A DNA stretch of 64,000 bases from Oegoconia quadripuncta (lineage: Eukaryota > Arthropoda > Insecta > Lepidoptera > Autostichidae). A program made the translations under genes and the position numbers. Positions within the stretch are counted from its first letter, which is position 1. Every line of letters begins with the position of its first letter. The notes beneath the pieces were generated by a model. The model had not been told where the DNA came from. It made no database searches and was given only the letters and a program-made list of their open reading frames with translations. The DNA lies in NCBI GenBank assembly GCA_949316235.1, contig OX438759.1:15034618-15098617 (forward strand). The letters are read 5' to 3'. Shown here one piece after another: positions 56,522 to 64,000 of the stretch.

Positions 56522-57132
56522 AACCGACTTCAGTAAAGGACGAGGTTCTCAATTCAATTGTATGTTCAATGTATGTTCTGCGCGAGGAAGTCCGAAATCT
56601 TTTCCGGTTGTGAAATGTATTTCAATAATTATTTTTTTGTTTGAAAATTTCAATAGCTTCAAAAGTGGTCCCGCATTCCGGAGCTAAAAAACGCAACCCT
56701 ATTGAAGGGGAGCGTCACTGAACATAGAACTACAAACGTGCGAAGGACTGTGGTTCGCAAGATGGTTTTCCAGATACTCCGTTGGTCGATAAATTGCTTA
56801 TGCGATAAACCATTTAGTGACAGAACACTTCTTCGACGAACGTTAGCGCGAAAGAGATCTATGTAGCGAGCGAGCGAAGTGAGCGAACAAGATGGGTCGA
56901 AGCACCCCGACACGTTCAGAAGGTTAAGGCGGGAGCGAAGCTTGGCCTTCGATGTTATGTTGAACATACCGAGGAATTCTTTCGCACTTGCGTTCGTCGA
57001 AGAAGTATTCTTTCGCTGTATGGTTTCTCGCACAAGCAATGTAGGTATCGACCAACAGAGTATCGGAACTACGATCTTTCGAATCACAGTTCTTCGCAGT
57101 TCTTCAGTTATGGACTCATATTGAAGTCGGTT
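56522..57132. mobile_element. Fold-back element with aaccgacttc termini, about 611 bp
   Basis: Ends aaccgacttc and gaagtcggtt. Inside, a left arm (about 56735-56860) is the inverse of a right arm (about 56975-57105): cttcgacgaacgttagcgcg against cgcacttgcgttcgtcgaag, and gataaattgcttatgcgata against its counterpart near 57030. The loop includes gcgagcgagcgaagtgagcg. A third copy of the right arm lies at 54900-55035. It separates the two odorant receptor exons. Confidence 0.75.
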
Positions 57133-57368
57133 GTTTTAAATATTCTAGTCACTTGTTTACTTAAATAATCATAATAAAATTGGTAATAGGATTCTAAAGA
57201 TTCAAGCAAACCGGATAAAGAGGTTGCTGCTCGGTTTCATGGTAAGTTCTCAGACGACTTGTGGTCTCTGGGCCCTGAAACCTCTTTTCGATGATGCTGG
57301 CAGTCGAAAATTTCCCTTTGATATGTGGTAGGTTTTTTTTTTTGTTTTTTTTTTTATAATAAATAAAT

Positions 57369-57483
57369 AAATCATAAATATCTTTGCACATACACACAGC
57401 GCCATTTAGTTCCACACTAAGCAACTAGGCTTGTATTATGGATACCAGATGGTTGATAAACTACACAAATACATTTATAAATA
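57369..57483 (-). mobile_element. tRNA-derived SINE (family A), minus strand, truncated
   Basis: cagcgccatttagttccaca, gcaactaggcttgtattatg and gataccagatggttgataaa; ends before the tRNA head. Confidence 0.75.
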
Positions 57484-57889
57484 GTAGTAGTAAGTAGGTA
57501 ATTTTACAAATCAACCAATACAAATTGGTTTAACCGATTTCCGTCAAACATGGCTAAAACCTGTCCACGAATTTCATCTACAATATAAAAAAAAATAGAA
57601 AACCGAGAGAAAACGAAAAATGTCATCGAAACACACCAATAACTGTGTTAAAGCTAAAATTATAAGAATGGGGATAGATTCTTAGGCACATTTCATGAAA
57701 ATCGCTTAAGTCGTTTCAAAGATAATTTTAGCTTTTCCTTTAGGTTTTAATATAAATGAGATATAGATATAAGTCCACCTCTGTATATGACCTATTTTGT
57801 TGTACTCTGTTATAAGTAATGTTCTGGCACAGAATTAATATAGGTAGTTGGTGCAATAAAGAATATTTATAAAAGAAACCGCACTGAAA

Positions 57890-58010
57890 TGGAGCCATTC
57901 ATTACTGAGATACATCCGGATAAACACTCGACACACACATACACACCAGCCACACACACAACGCCTACAACCATGATAACCCGTCGTTTTTCGTTGTTAC
58001 ATTAATGATA
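57890..58010. repeat. Inverse copy of the 54666-54760 block
   Basis: attactgagatacatccgga, a (ca)-rich stretch, then acgggt/cgacgggttatcatgg-like DNA and cgtttttcgttgtt. The inverse of the same order is at 54680-54760 (cgaagaaaaacgatgggtg, (tg)n, ccggatgtatctgagtaatg). Confidence 0.55.
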
Positions 58011-58529
58011 TTTACTTATACATCTATCAGATATTACCTAAAGTAAAATTGTGGTTGTTTAATGAACCTGACTGCTAAATTCTGCAGGATGCCTGTAAAG
58101 CCGGAGCAGTCCCCACAATACGAGATCGGGTATGCGTTCCAGCTGATGACGATCTGCATGAGCGCCTATATGTACTTCGGGGTGGACAGCGTGGCCCTCT
58201 CTATGGTTATCTTCGGCTGCGGCCAGATGGATATCGTGAAGGACAAGATCATGAGCGTTAGTGTCTGCAAAAGTTACTCTAATTCCGGAACGAGGTGATC
58301 CGCTAGATAATCAAGGACATTGACATATCGAGATATGTTTAACATTGATTTGCTGGCGAGTCGATATAATTTTCAAGCATTTAAGAAGTTATGATTACTA
58401 TTGGCAATTTATTCGCAGTTGCCCTTTGCTACCTCAACTAACGCTCGCTGCGTTCCGGCGCTGTCCGTGGTCTATCAAAACTAGGGGCTCAAGCTTCACT
58501 CCCCCCTCATCCATAGGTTAAGCCGGCTG

Positions 58530-58730
58530 ATATTAAATTCAGTTATAGTTATACCTAATTCCGTTGGGCGATCCTGGGGCCAGCAGGTTTTGGAGACGGT
58601 GACTAGGCGAACATAGTCTGGCAGTCCCACGATATACGTAGAGGACAGCTGGAAGCTAAAGCCTAAGGTCGAGCTGTAAAGCGAGTATGTCCAGTAGTGA
58701 ACTAGTCTGGGCTAATGATGATGGTAAAAG
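58530..58730 (+). repeat. Non-LTR-associated interspersed repeat
   Basis: ccgttgggcgatcctggggc, ggagacggtgactagg, gtccagtagtgaactagtct and gggctaatgatgatgg resemble RTE-associated tails in Lepidoptera. Non-coding. Confidence 0.45.
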
Positions 58731-58852
58731 TAATAGCAACATTGACAAGAAAATATCAGTGTATGCAAAGTGAAAATCAGCCCCTTTATTATTTAACTCA
58801 ATGGGAATAGACTCCAACGCCAACTGTCAATTTTGACCAATAGTAGCGCTTC

Positions 58853-59053
58853 TATAGCTGGGCAGAGTATTCTTACGAAGTGAAAGACGGGTGCCGCAAA
58901 GCCAAAATGATGTAAATAATTAAGTTATAATATTTATCAAAAACATGAGCCTTCAGACATTTAAAGTGACAACCGAATTCAAAAATTAATCTAACTGACA
59001 AGCATTAAACTCACCAGTATCTACCAAACTTGAACGTTATACGATCTCTTTCA
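58853..59053 (-). repeat. 3' LTR of the copia element
   Basis: It matches 63263-63463 base for base at a constant offset of 4410. The polypurine tract aaggaggag precedes it on the minus strand (59062-59054). Confidence 0.95.
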
Positions 59054-59062
59054 CTCCTCCTT
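59054..59062 (-). other. Polypurine tract of the copia element
   Basis: Minus strand aaggaggag directly next to the 3' LTR, the usual primer for plus-strand DNA synthesis. Confidence 0.75.
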
Positions 59063-59128
59063 AACGTTCAATGTTACCTGCTCTAGTTAAAATTAACTAA
59101 CTCTCAGTTAACCATTCATGCCACTCTC

Positions 59129-62100
59129 TCACACTCCACTCTCAACAGGACTCATTCCTAAAGCCTTCACACAGAACTCATGCTTCCCTTTCACCAAAGG
59201 TTTAGTCATCACATCTGCTATCTGTAACTCAGTAGATAGGTATTTCAAATCGATGACTTTGTTCTGTAAGGCTTCTCTAACGAAGTGTATCTTCAAATCG
59301 ATGTGCTTCGTCTGCTTGTGGTGTGAACAGTTCTTAGCTATCGCCATAGCTGACTGACTGTCACAGCACACCACTATAGTCTTTTCCAGATTAGTAAGCT
59401 CCTCATAAAGTCTCTTCAAGAAAGTCGCTTCACGTGTGGCATTGGACAGGCTGACGTACTCAGCTTCAGCACTGGACAATGCTACCACAGTTTGTTTCTT
59501 GCTCTCCCAGTTTATAGGCGCGGAACCAAACTTAAATACAAATCCCGAGTAGGACTTTCTATCAGTTAGATCACCTCCGTGATCAGCATCGACGAATCCT
59601 TCTATGTCTCTTGCACATCGCTTGAACTGTAGCCCAATATTTTTAGTACCTTTCAAGTACCGCAGCACTCTCTTTGATGCTTGCCAGTGCTCGTCTCCAT
59701 AGCAGCTGTTGAACTGACTCAAGTAGCTTATAGCATAGGCAATGTCGGGTCTTGTACATACAGCGAGGTACATCATGGATCCGATCAACTCACGATAGGG
59801 AATGTTCTTAGGCGGCTCGTAGTTAACATCTACCGGCTTGGTCAATCTCTGACCTGGCACCAGCGGAGTGGATACAGGTTTACAGTTATCCATATTAAAC
59901 TTTGCCAACACTTTCTCCAGATACTTCTCTTGATCTAGTGTTATACAATCCTCTGATTGCTTTAGGCGCATACCTAGGAACAGATCCGCTTTTCCAAGAT
60001 CCCTCATCTCGAAAGTCTCCATCAATTCTTTCTTAATCTGCAACATCTCACTCTTATTGTTCCAGAATATAAGTATATCATCAACATATACCGCTATGAT
60101 GATGAACCTGTGCTGACTCTTTCTCACGTAGACACATGGCTCGTTTCCAAGTTGTTGAAATTTCATCTGTTTTAATGCCGAATCTAATCTATCGTTCCAA
60201 GCCCGTGGAGCCTGCTTCAATCCGTACAGAGATCTCTTCAGAAGACAGACGTAATCTTCTTTTCCCTTCTCTTCAAACCCTTCTGGTTGTGTCATGAATA
60301 CAGTCTCGTTTATGTATCCATTTAGGAATGCGGTTTTCACGTCCATTTGATCAATATGCAGTTTCTTTTCTGCGGCTAGGGCAAGTAGTAACCGCAGTGA
60401 GCTGTGCCTTATCACCGGTGAATAGGTTTCAAAATAGTCGACTCCTTCTCTCTGTTTGAATCCTCGAGCAACAAGCCTTGCCTTGTATCTCTGTTTGTTG
60501 CCAGCTTCGGTCTTGATCTTGAGAATCCATTTAGAGTCAATCACATTTTGTCCAGGTTCCCGTTTGACTAACACCCAAGTCTTATTCTTCTTAAGAGCGT
60601 CCAGCTCCTCCTTAATGGCCTTCTGCCACTGCAATTTATCTGCACCGGATAGTGCCTCTTTCATTGAAACAGAATCATCCAGGTTAGCAGGCTCAATGAT
60701 AGCTTGATAAATGATTGCTCCTGGAATGGTTCTCGGCGTCCGTTGCCTCTCCGGATACCTCCGATCATTCGTTTCCTGAATATCTCTTACAGCATTCTCC
60801 TCCGAAACGATTGCATCGGTGTATACTCCAGGGTCCTCTACCCTAGCGTCCACTATATCAAAGATATCTGCTCCTGCTTGACGTGACTGGTCTTCATCAT
60901 CAACCTCAGTTGTAGGTTCTGTCACCTCATCTTCGACATCTTCTAGTCGTACTACAACTCTTGTAGGTTTAGATGTGTGACTCTCTACCTTAAGATGACC
61001 AGCGGAACTATTCTCAAATAGTACGACATCACGCGCTTTATGTACATTGTAGGTAACGGGTTCTAATAGTCGATACGCCTTAGAATTCTCACTGTATCCA
61101 ATATGAATAAGTTCTTTACTCTTTGCATCCCATTTCTTACGTTTTTGGTCGGGTATATGCATGTACGCTTTGCAGCCAAACACCTTTATGTTACTCAAAT
61201 CTGTTTTACGTCCGGTCCAAGCTGCCTCAGGTGTCATGTTCTTCACAGCTATTGTTGGAGATCGGTTCTTCAGATAGACTGCATGTCGAATGGCCTCCGC
61301 CCACAGAATCTCGTCAAGTCTTGCGTCTTGCAACATACTCCTGGCCTTTTCAGTAAGAGTGCGGTTCGCTCTCTCAGCGACACCGTTTTGCTGCGGCGTG
61401 TAATCGACGGTTAATTGATGAATGATGCCATTCTGTTTAGTGAACTTCTCCATTTCTTTATTAACATATTCTTTCCCGTTATCTGTACGTATAACCTTCA
61501 ACTTCTTATCGGTTTGCTTTTCTACGAGAATTTTGAACTCCTTCAATTTCTCTACGGCTTCACTCTTTCTCTTGAGTAGGTATACAAACGTCTTCCTGGT
61601 CTTGTCGTCAATCAGTGTCATAAAGTATCTGAAACCTCGAACAGAATCAACACTCATGGGGCCACAAATGTCAGAGTGTACCAGTTCTAGTACCTCCTTT
61701 GCTCTCGTAGCCTTATTCTTGGGAAAAGGCAGTCTCGTCTGTTTGCCCATTAGACAAGGTACACATTCTAAGTTAGGATTAGAATCAGGAAAACTTACCC
61801 CGTCTGCCATTTTGTCTCGTAGTAAATTAAGATTGCGTACTCCTAGGTGGCCCATCCTCCGATGCCACAGCTCCAGTGATACATCTTTCTCAAGATTCTC
61901 TTTGTTAACGTCAGTTGACAGTGCTGCCTCGGTACACTGTGGATAATGTTTAAGTTTATAAACACCTCGCTCTTCTCTACACTTAACTATCACAGAGCCT
62001 TTCACTATGCAATCATTCTCATCATAAATTTCACAACCAGCCTTTGAAAATACTGCTATTCTACCTCTATTGACCATTGTACTTACACTTAGCAAGTTCT

Positions 62101-63112
62101 CTGCTAGCCCAGGTACATACATAGCATCTCGTACACAAACTTCCTTACCATCCTTACTCACCACATCTCCTGTACCTACCCCATATACTTTACCACCATC
62201 AGCACATAATACATCTCTCTTATCATGTTTTACAAAGTTTCTCATCCAATCTCTATTGTTAGTCATATGTCGTGTCGCTCCAGAGTCCACTATCCATTCA
62301 TAGTTGTTAGCAGAGAAGGTAGCCATGGCGGTGTGTGTACATCGCTGCGCGGTGTGCGCCGCTGTCTTCTTGCTAGGATTATCTGGGCAGTCACGAGCCT
62401 TGTGAGGTCCATCGCATATGAAACATCTTAAACTTCGTGATGATGATGATGATGGTTGTTTGCTCGTTCTTTGACTTTTCTGCTTTGGTTTTCTCTTTGT
62501 AGTCAGGAGTGCTGCTCCGCTTGGTCCTGGCATCACTTTATAGTCAGTCAATTGCAGCAGCTTAGTCTTCACATAGTCAGTGGTGAGGGTAATGTTTGTG
62601 TTCTCTAGTGCTAGTCTCATGGGCGTATACTCTTCAGTTAAGCCCTGCAGCATTAAGGTTGCTAGTAACTCATCGTCAATTATCTTGCCAAGGTCGTTAA
62701 GCTGTTGGGAAATCTTCATCACCTCTGTCACATACTCAGCCACAGTATTGAACTTCTCTAGTTTTATACTTACAAGGCGTGATAACAATCTACATCTATT
62801 GTTTAAACCCTTGTCTTCGTAGGCGGATTTTAGGGCTTCCCAAGCTTGTTTAGCTGTTTTAGCACTTCTCACATGTACTTTGCAGGAATTACTAATCATA
62901 AGGCATATCTTAGCTCGAACCTTTTGATCTTTCTTCACGGCATTTACATCGGTCGTATCTGGTTCAGTTGATGTGAAAGTCCATAGATCATCGTGGATTA
63001 ACACACATTCCATATCAAACTTCCATGTGTAATAATTTGAGGAACCTTCAAGTTTCTCTATCGAGGGCATACCTCCTCCTGAACTGGACGATGCGATGTC
63101 GCCTGAAGCCAT
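59129..63112 (-). CDS. Copia gag-pol polyprotein (Gag, protease, integrase, RT, RNase H)
   Basis: Domains in order over 1327 residues: Gag (UBN2-type) from MASGDIASSS; a zinc knuckle CFICDGPHKARDC near 230; aspartic protease WIVDSGATRHMTNN near 275; GAG-pre-integrase WHRRMGHLG near 415; integrase with HSDICGP, RTDNGKEY and PQQNGVAERANR (the D, D, E catalytic set) at about 480-590; reverse transcriptase with KQREGVDYFETYSPV, FLNGYINETVFM and the YVDDILIF catalytic box near 1020; RNase H with ADHGGDLTDRKSYSGF, ALSSAEAEYVSLS and HIDLKIHFVREAL; end SGV. No stop or frameshift interrupts it. The knuckle reads C-x2-C-x3-H-x4-C, one residue shorter than the usual C-x2-C-x4-H-x4-C. Gag and Pol are in one frame, as in Drosophila copia. 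Confidence 0.97.
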   Translation of the reverse strand: MASGDIASSSSGGGMPSIEKLEGSSNYYTWKFDMECVLIHDDLWTFTSTEPDTTDVNAVKKDQKVRAKICLMISNSCKVHVRSAKTAKQAWEALKSAYEDKGLNNRCRLLSRLVSIKLEKFNTVAEYVTEVMKISQQLNDLGKIIDDELLATLMLQGLTEEYTPMRLALENTNITLTTDYVKTKLLQLTDYKVMPGPSGAALLTTKRKPKQKSQRTSKQPSSSSSRSLRCFICDGPHKARDCPDNPSKKTAAHTAQRCTHTAMATFSANNYEWIVDSGATRHMTNNRDWMRNFVKHDKRDVLCADGGKVYGVGTGDVVSKDGKEVCVRDAMYVPGLAENLLSVSTMVNRGRIAVFSKAGCEIYDENDCIVKGSVIVKCREERGVYKLKHYPQCTEAALSTDVNKENLEKDVSLELWHRRMGHLGVRNLNLLRDKMADGVSFPDSNPNLECVPCLMGKQTRLPFPKNKATRAKEVLELVHSDICGPMSVDSVRGFRYFMTLIDDKTRKTFVYLLKRKSEAVEKLKEFKILVEKQTDKKLKVIRTDNGKEYVNKEMEKFTKQNGIIHQLTVDYTPQQNGVAERANRTLTEKARSMLQDARLDEILWAEAIRHAVYLKNRSPTIAVKNMTPEAAWTGRKTDLSNIKVFGCKAYMHIPDQKRKKWDAKSKELIHIGYSENSKAYRLLEPVTYNVHKARDVVLFENSSAGHLKVESHTSKPTRVVVRLEDVEDEVTEPTTEVDDEDQSRQAGADIFDIVDARVEDPGVYTDAIVSEENAVRDIQETNDRRYPERQRTPRTIPGAIIYQAIIEPANLDDSVSMKEALSGADKLQWQKAIKEELDALKKNKTWVLVKREPGQNVIDSKWILKIKTEAGNKQRYKARLVARGFKQREGVDYFETYSPVIRHSSLRLLLALAAEKKLHIDQMDVKTAFLNGYINETVFMTQPEGFEEKGKEDYVCLLKRSLYGLKQAPRAWNDRLDSALKQMKFQQLGNEPCVYVRKSQHRFIIIAVYVDDILIFWNNKSEMLQIKKELMETFEMRDLGKADLFLGMRLKQSEDCITLDQEKYLEKVLAKFNMDNCKPVSTPLVPGQRLTKPVDVNYEPPKNIPYRELIGSMMYLAVCTRPDIAYAISYLSQFNSCYGDEHWQASKRVLRYLKGTKNIGLQFKRCARDIEGFVDADHGGDLTDRKSYSGFVFKFGSAPINWESKKQTVVALSSAEAEYVSLSNATREATFLKRLYEELTNLEKTIVVCCDSQSAMAIAKNCSHHKQTKHIDLKIHFVREALQNKVIDLKYLSTELQIADVMTKPLVKGKHEFCVKALGMSPVESGV

Positions 63113-63245
63113 TGTAGAACGTTGGGGATCTACGGATTCCTTATATCACGTCACTCGCGTGTTTACTCACTGAATTCCTCTGAATTCATCGACCATTGAC
63201 AGTTCCATATCTCACTCATGTAAACTTTGCGAAACACACCGTGTC

Positions 63246-63262
63246 AGCTGGCGCACTTAACC
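63246..63262 (-). other. Primer binding site of the copia element (probable)
   Basis: Directly after the 5' LTR the minus strand reads ggttaagtgcgccagct. It starts ggtta like the PBS of Drosophila copia, which pairs with an internal anticodon-arm part of initiator tRNA-Met. The match to that tRNA is only partial, so the primer tRNA is uncertain. Confidence 0.5.
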
Positions 63263-63463
63263 TATAGCTGGGCAGAGTATTCTTACGAAGTGAAAGACGG
63301 GTGCCGCAAAGCCAAAATGATGTAAATAATTAAGTTATAATATTTATCAAAAACATGAGCCTTCAGACATTTAAAGTGACAACCGAATTCAAAAATTAAT
63401 CTAACTGACAAGCATTAAACTCACCAGTATCTACCAAACTTGAACGTTATACGATCTCTTTCA
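63263..63463 (-). repeat. 5' LTR of the copia element
   Basis: 201 bp, same as the 3' LTR as far as I can read. It should carry the promoter; the AT-rich stretch near 63315-63345 (plus-strand ttataatatttatc) may hold TATA-like elements. Confidence 0.95.
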
Positions 63464-63468
63464 GCTTC

Positions 63469-63942
63469 AAACATCCAGTGATCACTATTTTGCATTCACT
63501 TTGGGAGAAACAACATCATAGACATCCATTGCTCAAGCATTATGGTTTCTAATATTCCTTATACCTATATGAGTAGTTTAGGGTAACTTCAAAAAACAGG
63601 GAATGAATTGGCTCTTTTGATTATCTATGCTACTTTTTAAGAACATGATAAAGTGATATAACCAAAGTGTGTTAGACGAGCGAATGAAACGTTTGGTTAC
63701 AGATTAAGCATACGTATAATAATAATGGTCAAAAGGTGGACAATTGGCGCGAAATACGGGCTGAAAATAATGCAAAGCTAATTGAGTGCAGCGTGCAACA
63801 TCGAGCCATAATATCGTAAGTAATTGCCATTGAATTTTCACCAGTAATCATGAAATAGTGTCTTATAATACACCTATATCTATCACCGATGAGAGCGACT
63901 GTGGTTGTGTGCGCAACCGTAATCAATGAACTGTAGAAACGA
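63469..63942. other. DNA right of the copia element, no gene seen
   Basis: AT-rich sequence. The minus-strand frame 63729-63968 has no motif and overlaps the RT fragment at the edge. Confidence 0.4.
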
Positions 63943-64000
63943 CGAAAGTCATTAGCGGAGTACCGCAAGGCTCAATTCTTGGTCTCATACTATTTCAAGT
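63943..64000 (+). pseudogene. Non-LTR reverse transcriptase fragment, cut by the window edge
   Basis: The plus strand reads KVISGVPQGSILGLILFQ, the GVPQGSxLGPxLF motif just before the catalytic FADD box. Only this piece is in view, so length and intactness are unknown. Confidence 0.7.

Larger units (their letters stand above)
56000..58256 (+). pseudogene. Odorant receptor (7tm_6 family), two exons seen, middle segment missing
   Basis: Insect odorant receptors are seven-pass membrane subunits of Orco-containing odour-gated channels in sensory neurons. Exon 56000-56340 starts MSKQNSVDLYLNRAKF, with GVWLPPENESLFRKTYRLFM, a hydrophobic segment (YLFLLFQTIYIIQVW), ACLCFKITVFQMNTNMLRDL and MNGVIFKPQSENHEK, then a gtattt donor (phase 2). 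Exon 58088-58256 follows a ttctgcag acceptor and reads (W)MPVKPEQSPQYEIGYAFQ, then ICMSAYMYFGVDSVALSMVIFGCGQMDIVKDKIMS, with a possible gttagt donor. The exon that should encode the third transmembrane segment between them is not visible; the interval carries a fold-back element and a SINE. Exons after 58256 are not seen before the window ends. It may be a decayed gene, or intact with an exon I could not see; two remnants of different receptors cannot be excluded. Confidence 0.75.
58853..63463 (-). mobile_element. Complete Ty1/copia LTR retrotransposon, 4611 bp
   Basis: Two 201-bp LTRs enclose a single 1327-codon gag-pol frame. The target duplication gcttc is present at 58848-58852 and 63464-63468. 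The two LTRs read as identical throughout, so few or no mutations have occurred since insertion. On the coding strand the LTR starts tgaaagag and ends gctata. All replication signals and domains expected of copia are present, so it could be autonomous. It sits downstream of the odorant receptor exon, antisense to it. Confidence 0.97.

Overview
This window is nuclear DNA from an insect, most probably a moth or butterfly (Lepidoptera). The genes have short exons in GT-AG introns. The intergenic DNA and introns are AT-rich and crowded with repeat types I recognise from lepidopteran genomes: two tRNA-headed SINE families, 5'-truncated non-LTR elements ending in short tandem tails, hAT and Helitron-like debris, and many fold-back MITEs. 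There is also a 7tm_6 (insect-type) odorant receptor fragment. No species can be named from the sequence alone.

Layout. 1-457 looks like the 3' end of an upstream plus-strand gene. 1808-22913 (+) is a complete ten-exon gene for the B56 (B') regulatory subunit of protein phosphatase 2A. Its introns hold a 957-codon non-LTR retrotransposon ORF, SINEs and MITEs. They also hold two sets of partial duplications of the gene's own exons: decayed copies of exon 2, and near-identical copies of the 3' end of exon 9. 22914 to about 40500 is gene-poor and consists of repeats and fold-back elements, including a 500-bp hAT derivative nested in a SINE and a 369-bp perfect pentanucleotide array. 40513-47117 (-) is an eight-exon coiled-coil gene, the homologue of PPP1R21, a FERRY/early-endosome protein in mammals. 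48702-50616 (+) encodes DNA polymerase iota, with a four-codon first coding exon. 50818-53708 (-) encodes COG2 of the conserved oligomeric Golgi complex in six exons; it converges on the polymerase gene with only about 200 bp between the stop codons. 56000-58256 (+) holds two exons of an odorant receptor that lacks the segment expected between them. 58853-63463 (-) is an intact Ty1/copia element with two LTRs that read as identical and a 5-bp target duplication, so it is a very recent insertion. The right edge cuts into another non-LTR reverse transcriptase fragment.

The host genes are unrelated housekeeping functions (phosphatase targeting, endosome/mRNA transport, translesion synthesis, Golgi tethering) plus a chemoreceptor. 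Nothing suggests an operon or a joint pathway. The PPP1R21 and polymerase genes are divergent across a 1.6-kb repeat-containing spacer.

The points most worth a second look are the repeated duplication of B56 exons, the shortened PPP1R21 that lacks the vertebrate central region, the young copia insertion, and several full-length hairpin MITEs that could give double-stranded RNA if transcribed.
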